Of a stretch of DNA of 64,000 nt, positions 7,445 to 15,752 are shown piece by piece (the first letter of the stretch is position 1; the number at the start of each line of letters is the position of its first letter). The translations under genes and the position numbers were made by a program. The stretch is taken from assembly GCA_023387655.1 (NCBI GenBank), contig JAEWHR010000072.1, positions 13,290 to 77,289 on the forward strand, written 5' to 3'. The notes under the pieces are model-generated. The model did not search any database, had not been told where the DNA came from, and was given only the letters and a program-made list of their open reading frames with translations. Origin of the DNA: Bacillota bacterium (GTDB taxonomy: Bacteria; Bacillota; Clostridia; Lachnospirales; Lachnospiraceae).

Positions 7445-9634
7445 TTATTCTTCACGTATCAGATGGATTAACATGGATTTATAATCACCCCAAAGCCCCG
7501 TTATATCAATACCAGCTTGCATATAAGCTTCTCCAGACTGAGTTAAATTCATCTCTTTCCATGTGTACATCGCATCTTTATCAAGTCCTTTTAGATAAAC
7601 CCGATAGGAGTGGAAATTAGGACGTGCTAAGACCTGTACGTAGGTTACAAGTGCTTCTGACTTATCTTTTGCTACCACCATATAACAATCTCTGGATGGA
7701 TCATCAAGAACAGAAGAAATTCTATAATAGTCTCCAGTGCGAATAAGATCATTGTATTTATGATATAATGCAACTTGTTTTGGTATCATCTCTTGATCTT
7801 CCTTTGAGATTTTTGTTACATCTAGTTCATAACCAAAAGTACCAGCTAGAGCAACATGCCCTCTAGTCTCAAATGGAGTAATCCGGCCTACCGTATGATT
7901 CGGACAATCACTTACATGGGCACCGATGCAAGAAAGTGGATAGACCATTGCAGTTCCTCTTTGAATCTTTAGTCTTTCCACTGCATCGGTATCATCCGAA
8001 CACCATATTTGAGGACTATAATATAACATTCCTGGATCAAATCTTGCGCCACCGCCAGAACAATTTTCAAGTAATAAATGAGGAAATTCAGTGATTAATC
8101 TTTCTTGCACTTCATATACCCCAAGAACATAACGATGACTTAATTCACCTTGATTCTTTGCTTTTAAAGCATAACTTCCAAGGTCGCAAAGCGGCCGGTT
8201 CATATCCCACTTAACATATTCAATATTGGCGCTATGTAAAATCTTACTTATCATCTGATAAATATAATCACGTACTTCTTTTCTAGAATAGTCAAGCACA
8301 AATTGTTGCCTACACTGGCTTGGCTCTCTGCCAGGAATTTGAATTGCCCAGTCTGGGTGATTTCGATAAAGGTCCGAATCAGGAGAAATCATCTCAGGTT
8401 CAAACCAGATACCAAATTTCATTCCAAGCTTATTTACCTCATGAACCAAATTTTCTAAGCCGCCTGACAATTTTTCTTCATTCACAACCCAATCGCCAAG
8501 CGCACAATCATCATTGTTTCTCTTACCAAACCAGCCATCATCCATTACTAGCATCTCAATGCCTAATCTCGAAGCATTTCTCGCAATATCAAGTAACTTC
8601 TCCGTTGTAAAGTTAAAGTAGGTTGCCTCCCAATTATTGATTAAAATCGGCCTCTTCTTATCTTTGTACTCTCCACGAATTAAGTGCTTTCGATAAAGAT
8701 CATGAAATGTCCTTGACATCTTCCCAATCCCTTCTGCAGAATACACCATAACTGCTTCCGGAGTAATGAATTCATCTTTTTCTTTTAATTCCCACTCAAA
8801 TTCAACAGGATTAATTCCCATCTGAACCCTAATTAAATCAAATTGATTGCGTTCCGCTAAGGCAGTAAAATTGCCAGAGTATACAAAATTAACTCCGTAT
8901 GCATCACCTAATTCTTCTGTTGTATTTTCCGATACAATAGCCATAAATGGATGCTCTTGATGTCCAGACTCACCACGAACACTAGATACGCCTTGAATAC
9001 CATGTCCAATTTTTCTACGTTCTATCTGCCTCTCTCTAGCCCAGGAACCATGTAAAGTAATCATTTCATATCCCTTATCAGGTAAATCAAATGATAAAGA
9101 TAATGCCTTGGTAAGCATAATGGCATCTTTGGATAGATTTTTTATTCTAACATTTCTTGTTATTGCATCAATTTGATTAAAAGCTGTATACGAGAGTATT
9201 ACCTCAAGATTTAGATGCTTATCCTCACATATTATTTCCAGTGTAGTACAACTGTCTTCATTCCCAAAGGTAGCTGGTAAACCAGGTAGTTTAGATTTTC
9301 CTGGATAAATATGATGACTTTTATATGTAATACCAACTGCACGATGTCCTGAAACTGTTTTAACTTCTAACGCTGACTGTCTGAAATCGCCAATTCCATG
9401 GGTTGGATATTCCTGTGGAAATGAATCCATAAAAGAGACACGTTCTCTATTTCTGCGAGATGGAATCGGTCCTGTAAGCATCTGCTTCCAGAAACTTAGA
9501 TTGGTATCTTTCAATTTCTTACCGTAGTACACATGTCCAATAAATTGCTCCTCATCAATAAGGCCAATCATGTAAGTCGTATTCGGGGTGTCTAATTTAA
9601 AAATATGTTCCTGATCATAATATGTAATCCCCAT
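7445..9634 (-). CDS. Alpha-galactosidase, glycoside hydrolase family 36
   Basis: A GH36 retaining alpha-galactosidase acting on raffinose-type or galactomannan-derived alpha-galactosides, probably in the cytoplasm because no signal peptide is present. The nucleophile is D477 in VKWDMNR and the acid/base lies in CSDDTDAVERLKIQ (about residues 547-548). GIWFEPEMISPDSDL and NNWEATYFNF are also family hallmarks. I place the start at 9634 (MGITYYDQEH, 729 aa) because AGGAGGAG sits five bases upstream; an in-frame upstream extension lacks such a site. It follows the CBS gene by 87 bases. No transporter is adjacent. Confidence 0.93.
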   Translation of the reverse strand: MGITYYDQEHIFKLDTPNTTYMIGLIDEEQFIGHVYYGKKLKDTNLSFWKQMLTGPIPSRRNRERVSFMDSFPQEYPTHGIGDFRQSALEVKTVSGHRAVGITYKSHHIYPGKSKLPGLPATFGNEDSCTTLEIICEDKHLNLEVILSYTAFNQIDAITRNVRIKNLSKDAIMLTKALSLSFDLPDKGYEMITLHGSWARERQIERRKIGHGIQGVSSVRGESGHQEHPFMAIVSENTTEELGDAYGVNFVYSGNFTALAERNQFDLIRVQMGINPVEFEWELKEKDEFITPEAVMVYSAEGIGKMSRTFHDLYRKHLIRGEYKDKKRPILINNWEATYFNFTTEKLLDIARNASRLGIEMLVMDDGWFGKRNNDDCALGDWVVNEEKLSGGLENLVHEVNKLGMKFGIWFEPEMISPDSDLYRNHPDWAIQIPGREPSQCRQQFVLDYSRKEVRDYIYQMISKILHSANIEYVKWDMNRPLCDLGSYALKAKNQGELSHRYVLGVYEVQERLITEFPHLLLENCSGGGARFDPGMLYYSPQIWCSDDTDAVERLKIQRGTAMVYPLSCIGAHVSDCPNHTVGRITPFETRGHVALAGTFGYELDVTKISKEDQEMIPKQVALYHKYNDLIRTGDYYRISSVLDDPSRDCYMVVAKDKSEALVTYVQVLARPNFHSYRVYLKGLDKDAMYTWKEMNLTQSGEAYMQAGIDITGLWGDYKSMLIHLIREE

Positions 9635-9661
9635 AATCTCCTCCTGAAAATATATGTACAA

Positions 9662-9686
9662 AGAAAGCCTAAATACTAGGCTTTCT
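9662..9686 (-). terminator. Hairpin after the CBS-domain gene
   Basis: AGAAAGCCTA and TAGGCTTTCT form a 10-bp stem with a 5-base loop, followed on the minus strand by CTTTG. It is 36 bases after the CBS stop. The weak T-run suggests partial readthrough into the alpha-galactosidase gene. Confidence 0.5.
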
Positions 9687-9721
9687 AATGCCATCAAAGC
9701 TACAGTTTTAAACTTTTAGTC

Positions 9722-10138
9722 TTACTTAGCAGAGGAATGTATCATCGCTTCTGTACAATATTGCATAATAGCCTTTCTGGTTACAATACCTATGAATCGG
9801 TCGTCATCATCTAATACAGGTACAAAATTTTGATTCATTACCAAGTTAACCAACTCCTCAACTTTCTTGTCCGCTCTCACCGCTAAATGATTTTTTTTGC
9901 GAACAATTTGTTTGATTTTCACTTTATTAAAGATGTCGGTATCATCTTCTTTATGTTCTAATACAAACCATAAAAGATCTCCTTCGGTTACAGTTCCAAT
10001 ATATTTTCCATTCTTATCTATCATCGGTATTGCAGAATAACCGCGCTGCTTTAACGTCTCAAGCGCTTGTCTTACCGTAAACGTATCATAGATATACGCT
10101 ACCTCAATTTTCGGGGTTAAGAAGAATAGTATATTCAT
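9722..10138 (-). CDS. CBS-domain pair protein
   Basis: A stand-alone 138-aa protein made of two CBS domains, about residues 12-65 (VRQALETLKQRGYSAIPMIDKNGKYIGTVTEGDLL type) and 75-132 (VEELVNLVMNQNFVPVLDDDDRFIGIVTRKAIM type). Such pairs usually bind adenine nucleotides and sense energy state or regulate a partner. No catalytic or membrane part is present. The ATG follows AGGAGGAAGCC. Partner and ligand cannot be told from sequence. The downstream alpha-galactosidase may be co-transcribed by readthrough. Confidence 0.82.
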   Translation of the reverse strand: MNILFFLTPKIEVAYIYDTFTVRQALETLKQRGYSAIPMIDKNGKYIGTVTEGDLLWFVLEHKEDDTDIFNKVKIKQIVRKKNHLAVRADKKVEELVNLVMNQNFVPVLDDDDRFIGIVTRKAIMQYCTEAMIHSSAK

Positions 10139-10174
10139 CGTATGGCTTCCTCCTGATTGTCTTACATCAACATG

Positions 10175-10203
10175 ATTATAGCACTTTCCAGTGAAACAGT
10201 AAA
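10175..10203 (-). promoter_or_regulatory. Predicted sigma-A promoter of the CBS-domain gene
   Basis: On the minus strand TTTACT (10198-10203), 17 bases, then TATAAT (10175-10180), preceded by TG as an extended -10 (TGCTATAAT). It lies 37 bases from the CBS start codon. Confidence 0.6.
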
Positions 10204-10304
10204 GGAAACTATCCTGTCTAATTTATTAAAAAATGGAAAAAAACAAGTGTTTACTATTTCACTAAATTTTCATATTTTAGTTAAATTAGGCTACTATTGT
10301 GGGA

Positions 10305-10349
10305 TAAAAAATGGGAGCAGATCATCGTATTAATTCCGATTTGCCCCCA
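10305..10349 (-). terminator. Predicted terminator of the membrane protein gene at 10404
   Basis: On the minus strand TGGGGGCAAATC pairs with GATCTGCTCCCA (two G-U or mismatch positions) and is followed by TTTTTTAT. It starts 55 bases after the stop of the gene at 10404. Confidence 0.7.
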
Positions 10350-10403
10350 ATTTATATATTATATTCTACAATGTTGTAAAGCGTTTCTTTATTTACTATG
10401 TAA

Positions 10404-10979
10404 CTATATATTTTTTACTAATTGGTAGTATTTCTCTGCTACTAATCTACCGATAATAGCTAGTGCTAAACTTATATACAATGTTATATTAAAATGTATT
10501 TGCTGGTCAGCATAACCACTTTTTAGATTAAAGAATGGATCAATAATTTTTAGCATAAAAATCATAGATACAATTGCAATAATAATAGTAGTAAGCGCTC
10601 TTCTACAGCTCTCACCATGTTTCCACTCATATTTCATCTTTAATCCTGTTAAGAAACTGGATACAGATAATACTAAACCAACTAGGTAGAATACAAATGG
10701 AATTGCCCCCATAATTACAAATGACGCACCGTCTGCAGTGTCTTTAAATATTCTTATGAGTAGTTTCCAAGAGTCCCATAGATAATATTGGGTATGAGAT
10801 TCAATTACACCTGCTTCACGATATAAATCAATATAAACCAGCTTATACAGCATTATGATCGGTATAACTAATGTTAAAGCCAATAGCGCCTTATACAAAA
10901 CATCTACTGTTTTCATATTAGGTGCTTTTCTGACATCACTTTGGTTATTCCATTCCTCATCGTTGTTCCTTTTTGACAT
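10404..10979 (-). CDS. Uncharacterised four-helix membrane protein
   Basis: I do not recognise this 191-aa protein. It has a hydrophilic N-terminus (MSKRNNDEEW...), then four likely membrane segments near residues 27-47, 88-112, 128-146 and 163-181, with a short charged loop KYEWKHGESCRR between the second and third. No catalytic motif is visible. ATG follows TTGGAGGAATTGTA. It is monocistronic, with its own promoter, a probable cre operator overlapping the start site, and a terminator, so expression probably responds to sugar supply. Confidence 0.7.
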   Translation of the reverse strand: MSKRNNDEEWNNQSDVRKAPNMKTVDVLYKALLALTLVIPIIMLYKLVYIDLYREAGVIESHTQYYLWDSWKLLIRIFKDTADGASFVIMGAIPFVFYLVGLVLSVSSFLTGLKMKYEWKHGESCRRALTTIIIAIVSMIFMLKIIDPFFNLKSGYADQQIHFNITLYISLALAIIGRLVAEKYYQLVKNI

Positions 10980-11009
10980 TACAATTCCTCCAATCTACCT
11001 TACCACATA

Positions 11010-11025
11010 ATGTAAACGCTTACAT
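11010..11025. promoter_or_regulatory. Probable CcpA cre site
   Basis: ATGTAAACGCTTACAT matches the Gram-positive catabolite response element consensus (TGWAARCGYTWNCW) at every position. It sits just downstream of the -10 box of the gene at 10404-10979, covering the expected +1, the arrangement expected for CcpA repression. Confidence 0.65.
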
Positions 11026-11029
11026 ATAT

Positions 11030-11058
11030 ATTATACATACTCCCACCTTATTTTTCAA
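11030..11058 (-). promoter_or_regulatory. Predicted sigma-A promoter of the membrane protein gene
   Basis: On the minus strand TTGAAA (11053-11058), 17 bases, then TATAAT (11030-11035). The start codon is about 45 bases beyond the expected start site. Confidence 0.65.
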
Positions 11059-11245
11059 TAACTTTATTGCATATTTTACAATAATATTCACAGTTTTTTC
11101 TATAATTTTTGACTCATTGTACTATTTATAATGAATTTATGTTTATTTTTTCTACATTGCTATAAATTCTGCTTATTTGTTTAATAATAGTAGAAATCAT
11201 CGTAAATTTAATACATTTAATACTACTAAATGTAATTATTCATTC

Positions 11246-11392
11246 TTAATCTTTCTTGATCTTTTAATCTTTCTTGATTTTTTAATCTTTCTTGATCTTT
11301 TAATCTTGCCTAATCTTATATTTCTTAATCTTATATTTCTTGAACTTTTATTCTTTCATGATCTTATATTTCTTAACCATTCTTAATCTTAA
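11246..11392. repeat. Degenerate tandem repeat, 18-bp then 15-bp units
   Basis: Four successive 18-bp units of TTAATCTTTCTTGATCTT (11246, 11264, 11282, 11300, the last diverged) are followed by 15-bp units of ATATTTCTTAATCTT type. One strand is nearly all purine. The plus-strand reading frame through it (11177-11386) encodes only a Leu/Ile/Phe/Asp repeat without ribosome site and is not a gene. The rest of 10980-11745 is AT-rich with only promoter signals. Confidence 0.75.
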
Positions 11393-11596
11393 CTATGCAT
11401 CCCTATTATATTTTAATTTTATTTGTCATCATATTTATATATTAATAAATAGTGAGCATTCTATATGAAAAAATGTAATGATAAAAAGTTTATGATATTA
11501 TTATTCCATGATAATCAAGCATGAAAGAATTAAAAACTTTTTAGTATATTATGAATAATTTCCATTAAACTTTACCAGGATTTAACTACATACTGC

Positions 11597-11625
11597 TTGA
11601 CAATATACTTAAAATATAATAATAT
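11597..11625 (+). promoter_or_regulatory. Predicted sigma-A promoter of the EEP-jacalin gene
   Basis: TTGACA (11597-11602), 17 bases, TAATAT (11620-11625). The coding start is about 115 bases downstream. Confidence 0.55.
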
Positions 11626-11745
11626 TATTATGAAAATCTAACAAATATATCATGAACACTTACCGTTTTTTAGTCATTTTTATTAGGTTGGGTTTTTATT
11701 TTATTTCTATCCACACTTTTTTAAGAAGAATAGGAGGTATATGTA

Positions 11746-13098
11746 ATGTTGTTTAAGAAGTTCAAAAAAAGTATCGTTGTCGTTCTAACCCTTGCAATAC
11801 TTTTCGGTTTTACTACCATCCCGCATCGTGTCCTAGCGAATGAGGCCAATGGTGAAAAAACATTTCGAGTATTATCTTTAAATGTTGCAGGATTGCCCGA
11901 TATCTTATCAAGCAGTAATCCAAAGGTCAATACAGTAAAAATGAGTCCACTACTAAATAATTATGACATCGTAAGCGTACAAGAAGATTTTGCATACCAT
12001 CAAGAACTAATCTCACAGGTCACACTTCCTTATTTAACTTCACATAGTGGTAATGTTCCATTCGGAGATGGAATGAATTTCCTGTCTAATTATTCACTTA
12101 AAGAAACAGCAAGATACAAATGGAAAGATCGACACGGATTCATTGATAATGGTGCAGATCAAATGACGCCAAAGGGCATTCTTTATTCCACTGTTGAAAT
12201 CGAGCCTGGTTACTATATTGATATCTATAATATCCATACGGACGCAGGAAGTGATGAAGGTTCCTACGCTGCTCGTCGTGCCAATATGATCCAACTTGCT
12301 GAGTTAATACAGCAACGTTCCGTTGGAAAGGCTGTCATTGTAATTGGAGATACTAACTCCCGTTATACAAGAGAACAAGATAATTTTGAAACTGCTGTTT
12401 TAGAAACTTGTGGTTTAAGAGATCCATGGATTGACTTAATAAGAAATGGAGAAGTACCTGCCGATGGAGAGGCTCTCATGGACTCTGCTAATCGTAACAG
12501 TGCTACAAACGAAGTAGTGGATAAAATCTGGTATCGTAGTGGTAGAAATGTTAGTTTAGAGGCGATACATTATGCATTGTTAGAAACAGAATTTACGGAT
12601 GAAAATGGAGCGCAACTTTCAGACCATTATCCAATAACTTCTACCTTTCAATATACTATAAACGAGGATATTAAAACCAGTGAGACTTATGGAGGGACTG
12701 GTGGAACACCATTTAGTTTCCTTGAAACCATGGAAAATAATTTCCCAGATCGAATCTCTATCCGTGCTGGCTCTCGCCTCGACAATATCTCCTTTACATA
12801 TGGTGATACCATAGCCTCTATTGGCGGAAGTGGTGGAACCTATCAAGAACTAGTTTTACAAGAGGGTGAATATGTAGTTTCACTGGATGTATCTATGGTG
12901 AAAAAATCTTTATTTGGTTCTTATCGAATTTCTTATACAAAATTTACAACTAATTTAGGAAATGTCTTAGAAGGAGGAGTTAAAGGGACTACTATCTATT
13001 CGTTTTCTGCACCAGAAGGTTATGCCATCGCTGGAGTGCACGGAGCTTATGGCGATGAAATCGATCGAATTGGCGCTCTTTATCTCTTAAGGAAATAG
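11746..13098 (+). CDS. Secreted endonuclease/exonuclease/phosphatase enzyme with jacalin-like lectin domain
   Basis: An exported 450-aa protein. Residues 1-31 are a signal peptide (KKFKKS, hydrophobic core, VLA then NEA). Residues about 40-300 form an EEP (DNase I/sphingomyelinase-like) domain: VLSLNVAGLP, the metal-binding glutamate in SVQEDF, NIHTDAG, GDTNSRY and the terminal SDHYPI His. Residues about 310-450 look like a jacalin-type beta-prism: YGGTGGTPFSF, SIGGSGG, and IAGVHGAYGDEIDRIGALY. The enzyme may cleave a phosphodiester in lipid or nucleic acid, targeted by carbohydrate binding. ATG follows AGGAGGTATATGTA. It is monocistronic. Confidence 0.83.
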   Translation: MLFKKFKKSIVVVLTLAILFGFTTIPHRVLANEANGEKTFRVLSLNVAGLPDILSSSNPKVNTVKMSPLLNNYDIVSVQEDFAYHQELISQVTLPYLTSHSGNVPFGDGMNFLSNYSLKETARYKWKDRHGFIDNGADQMTPKGILYSTVEIEPGYYIDIYNIHTDAGSDEGSYAARRANMIQLAELIQQRSVGKAVIVIGDTNSRYTREQDNFETAVLETCGLRDPWIDLIRNGEVPADGEALMDSANRNSATNEVVDKIWYRSGRNVSLEAIHYALLETEFTDENGAQLSDHYPITSTFQYTINEDIKTSETYGGTGGTPFSFLETMENNFPDRISIRAGSRLDNISFTYGDTIASIGGSGGTYQELVLQEGEYVVSLDVSMVKKSLFGSYRISYTKFTTNLGNVLEGGVKGTTIYSFSAPEGYAIAGVHGAYGDEIDRIGALYLLRK

Positions 13099-13177
13099 AG
13101 TAACACAAAGAAAGTTACTTTAAGTAATACAAAAGTTGTGGATAAAAATATGCGAATATAAACAATATTTTGATATT

Positions 13178-13260
13178 GAAGCAAAACCATTGAATATGAT
13201 GCAGAAGCAAGACTTTTGAATATGATGCAGAAGCAAGACTATTGAAGATCAAAACAAGAC
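13178..13260. repeat. 26-bp tandem repeat
   Basis: The unit GAAGCAAGACTATTGAATATGATGCA-like starts at 13178, 13204 and 13230, with a partial fourth at about 13256. It lies just beyond the EEP-jacalin gene and is not coding on either strand. Confidence 0.75.
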
Positions 13261-13278
13261 TATTTAATGTAATATAGA

Positions 13279-13336
13279 AAAGGACAAACTCACATGAAAA
13301 GAACGTTTTTACGCTTCCATTTTGAGTTTGTCCTTT
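13279..13336. terminator. Bidirectional terminator between convergent genes
   Basis: AAAGGACAAACTCA (13279-13292) and TGAGTTTGTCCTTT (13323-13336) are a perfect 14-bp inverted repeat with A/T runs at both ends, between the plus-strand EEP gene and the minus-strand DUF1893 operon. Confidence 0.75.
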
Positions 13337-13461
13337 ATTTAATACTATTTTGCTTATTCCCAATGGTAGTCCTATTTTGTATAAAATAGGAGTATACTCA
13401 TTATAATGTAGTTCTATATTTATTATGATTTAGTTCGGTATTTATTATTGATCTTATCTAA

Positions 13462-13893
13462 CTATCTCATGGCTGCTTGCATTTTCTTTATTTTTTCTTG
13501 TAATAATTTATAAGCTTTTGTGGAATCGGTGACCTCTAACACCGTTTCTTCCATAGGGCACATGCCATCTCCGGCGCGATTCACAATATAAGGAACTAAA
13601 GATTGATACTCAAATTCAATATTAGACATTCTCAGTACCTCTATAGCATGTTCGCTGATAACCTGTGTATGAAGATAAGAAATTCCTCCCTCAATTAATA
13701 ACAATGCTGCTGCTTTACCAATAACCTTGTCTGCAACATAAGCTCCTTTTAGTAATTCTTTATTTTCTCGAAGTAGCTCCATAATTGGTGCTATCCCTCT
13801 TTTTTCCGAGGTTGACCATTCTCCATCCTTATATAACACAAAAGAATAGCCCCCCTCCTTTAGTTTTTCTGTTACTTTATTTTTCTGATCCAT
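13462..13893 (-). CDS. DUF1893 family protein
   Basis: A 143-aa protein of the DUF1893 family (cytidine-deaminase-like fold, function unknown). It has the family features YSFVLYKDGEWSTSEKRGI, a central KVIGKAAALLLIEGGI helix, and DGMCPMEETVLEV with a conserved Cys near the C-terminus. I choose the ATG at 13893 (MDQKNK). A TTG codon 33 bases upstream could extend it but lacks a good ribosome site. The start overlaps the end of the preceding membrane gene by 17 bases, indicating coupling with the ECF-type component and the aldo/keto reductase. Confidence 0.8.
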   Translation of the reverse strand: MDQKNKVTEKLKEGGYSFVLYKDGEWSTSEKRGIAPIMELLRENKELLKGAYVADKVIGKAAALLLIEGGISYLHTQVISEHAIEVLRMSNIEFEYQSLVPYIVNRAGDGMCPMEETVLEVTDSTKAYKLLQEKIKKMQAAMR

Positions 13894-14419
13894 AAAATAA
13901 ACCACTCTTTCTACCTTGATATACAATTGGAGGTATTAGGATTAATTGTATAAGGATTCCTGGAATACCTTGTATTGTCGCATTTATCGCTGCAATCGGT
14001 CCCAGCATCTCAAGATGTAATAACTTAGTTGCAACGAATAAAGATATCGCATATACACTTCTTCCCGCTACCATAGCAATCACTAAGGAGAGATAAATCC
14101 TAACAAGAGGTTTTCCTATCTTTAAGATACGATAACTCAATCCCGCTATAAGCCCATAAACTGCTAATTCAATCACCATAAATGGTAACCTTTGCATTGG
14201 TGGCATACCAGTTAGTAAGGAACTAAGTGCTGGTGTTACACCTCCAACAATGATTCCCCACCATGGTCCCATAAAAAATCCACAAAGTAACACGGAAATA
14301 TGCATAGGTAATAATACACTACCAGTATTCCCAATAGGAATGAAATGAAAAGCCTGTGGTATTATAACCCCAAGAATTAAAAACACTGCACTATAAACTA
14401 ATTGTTTGGTTTTGGTCAT
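13877..14419 (-). CDS. ECF-transporter-like substrate-binding membrane component
   Basis: A very hydrophobic 180-aa protein with five or six membrane segments, resembling S components of energy-coupling-factor vitamin transporters (GNTGSVLLPMHISVLLCGFFMGPWWG, GGVTPALSSLLTGMP, YGLIAGLSYR). The family usually works with a shared EcfAAT module, not present in this window. The start at 14419 (MTKTKQ) has GGGAG eight bases upstream; the longer frame beginning seven codons earlier overlaps the aldo/keto stop. It starts two bases after the aldo/keto reductase gene. The vitamin or metabolite moved is unknown. Confidence 0.72.
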   Translation of the reverse strand: MTKTKQLVYSAVFLILGVIIPQAFHFIPIGNTGSVLLPMHISVLLCGFFMGPWWGIIVGGVTPALSSLLTGMPPMQRLPFMVIELAVYGLIAGLSYRILKIGKPLVRIYLSLVIAMVAGRSVYAISLFVATKLLHLEMLGPIAAINATIQGIPGILIQLILIPPIVYQGRKSGLFYGSEK

Positions 14420-14421
14420 AT

Positions 14422-15537
14422 TTATTCTCCCGTAAAGCATGTTTCCACTTTTTTCATTACATCACTGATTGGAATTGCTTGTGGACAAACCTGTTCGCAC
14501 TTTTTACAACTTCTACAAGAATCAGCCTTAATTTCTATTTCCTCGTAGACTTCTTTCGCCGCTTTCATTCCTTTTGCCACTGTTGCATTATATGCTTCAA
14601 AGGTCTTTGGAATATCCAATCCAAATGGACATGGCATACAATAAGCACACTTTGTACAAGATACCAGAGCCATAGTATCATAAATACGCTTTGCATTTGC
14701 ATACATCACTCTTTGGTCTTTTGTTAGCATACCAATCTTAGATCTACTGGCATATGCAATGTTATCCACTGTTTGCTCCATTGTACTCATTCCACTTAAC
14801 AATAAGCTAACTTCTTTTCGATCCCAAAGAAAGTCCAAAGCCCATTCTACAGGTGTTTTTTCGTTACTTAACACTTCTATCACATTTTGTGGTAGATTTG
14901 CAAGTTTTCCACCAAGTAACGGCTCCATAATGATTATGCCAAGCCCTTTCGATGCAGCATATTCCATACCTTCTAATGTAGCCTGGTTATGGATATCAAT
15001 ATAATTCATTTGAATTTGACAAAAATCCCAATAATCGTAGCTATCCACTATGTTTACAAAAGCTTCTGCATTATCATGAAAAGAAAAACCTATGTAACGA
15101 ATCTTCCCTTCTGCCTTTGCTTGTTCCATCTTTTTAATCAAATCGAATTTTTGAATAATATTTTCAAAACGCTCTTTACCAATGGCATGTAAAAGATAAA
15201 AATCAATCGTTTCTACTTGTAATTTGCTTAGCTGTTCATCTAAGATTCGATCAAAATCCTCTGGAGATTTCATTTCCCAAACTGGACATTTTGTAGCTAA
15301 ATATGTTTTCTCACGGTAACCATCCTTAAGTGCCTTCCCAACTAATACTTCACTCATACCACTATGATATGGATAAGCGGTATCTACATAATTAACTCCC
15401 TCATCAATTGCGTGGCGTATCATTCTAATTGCTTCTTCCTCATGAATTGTACCATCTTCTAATACAGGAAGTCTCATAGCACCAAAACCAAGCGCTGAAA
15501 CCTTAACACCTGTATTTCCCATCATTCTATATTCCAT
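14422..15537 (-). CDS. Aldo/keto reductase with C-terminal 2x[4Fe-4S] ferredoxin domain
   Basis: A 371-aa NAD(P)H-type aldo/keto reductase with a ferredoxin-like tail. Residues about 1-270 are the barrel: ALGFGAMRLP, the catalytic D-Y-K-H set in YVDTAYPYHSG, YLATKCPVW and YLLHAI. The tail carries CTKCAYCMPCPFGLDIP and CRSCKKCEQVCPQAIPI, two cysteine clusters for [4Fe-4S] centres. Such enzymes are common in anaerobes; substrates are unknown. First gene of a three-gene minus-strand unit with an ECF-like component and DUF1893. Confidence 0.88.
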   Translation of the reverse strand: MEYRMMGNTGVKVSALGFGAMRLPVLEDGTIHEEEAIRMIRHAIDEGVNYVDTAYPYHSGMSEVLVGKALKDGYREKTYLATKCPVWEMKSPEDFDRILDEQLSKLQVETIDFYLLHAIGKERFENIIQKFDLIKKMEQAKAEGKIRYIGFSFHDNAEAFVNIVDSYDYWDFCQIQMNYIDIHNQATLEGMEYAASKGLGIIIMEPLLGGKLANLPQNVIEVLSNEKTPVEWALDFLWDRKEVSLLLSGMSTMEQTVDNIAYASRSKIGMLTKDQRVMYANAKRIYDTMALVSCTKCAYCMPCPFGLDIPKTFEAYNATVAKGMKAAKEVYEEIEIKADSCRSCKKCEQVCPQAIPISDVMKKVETCFTGE

Positions 15538-15602
15538 ATATTCTCCAATCCTGCGTATCTCGTTTACGCATTATTTCGTCCTTCTTTCGTGGTATCTTCG
15601 TG

Positions 15603-15670
15603 AAAAAAAGCCAACCGCTAAGATACAAAAGAAGGCTTTCTACTTCTTATTGTAATCCTTAGAGTTGGCT
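15603..15670 (-). terminator. Terminator between subtilase and aldo/keto reductase genes
   Basis: On the minus strand AGCCAACTCTAAG pairs with CTTAGCGGTTGGCT (two-base bulge) and runs into TTTTTTTC. It is 82 bases after the subtilase stop and 66 bases before the aldo/keto start, so it could also act as a leader attenuator. Confidence 0.7.
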
Positions 15671-15752
15671 CTAAGTCAAGAACTTTTTTATTTAACCTTT
15701 TATTTCAGGCTATCTCTAATCGGTATGTGGAATTTTTTCTAACACTTTACTA

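Noticed and set aside
7393..7620. Plus-strand 75-codon frame over the alpha-galactosidase 3' end
   Set aside because: Antisense shadow of a confident GH36 gene with no ribosome site.
11177..11386. Plus-strand 69-codon frame of repeated Leu/Ile/Phe/Asp
   Set aside because: It is the translation of the 18/15-bp tandem repeat, has no ribosome site, and stays open only because unit lengths are multiples of three.
13115..13363. Minus-strand 82-codon frame after the EEP-jacalin gene
   Set aside because: Overlaps the 26-bp repeats and the terminator hairpin; no ribosome site.
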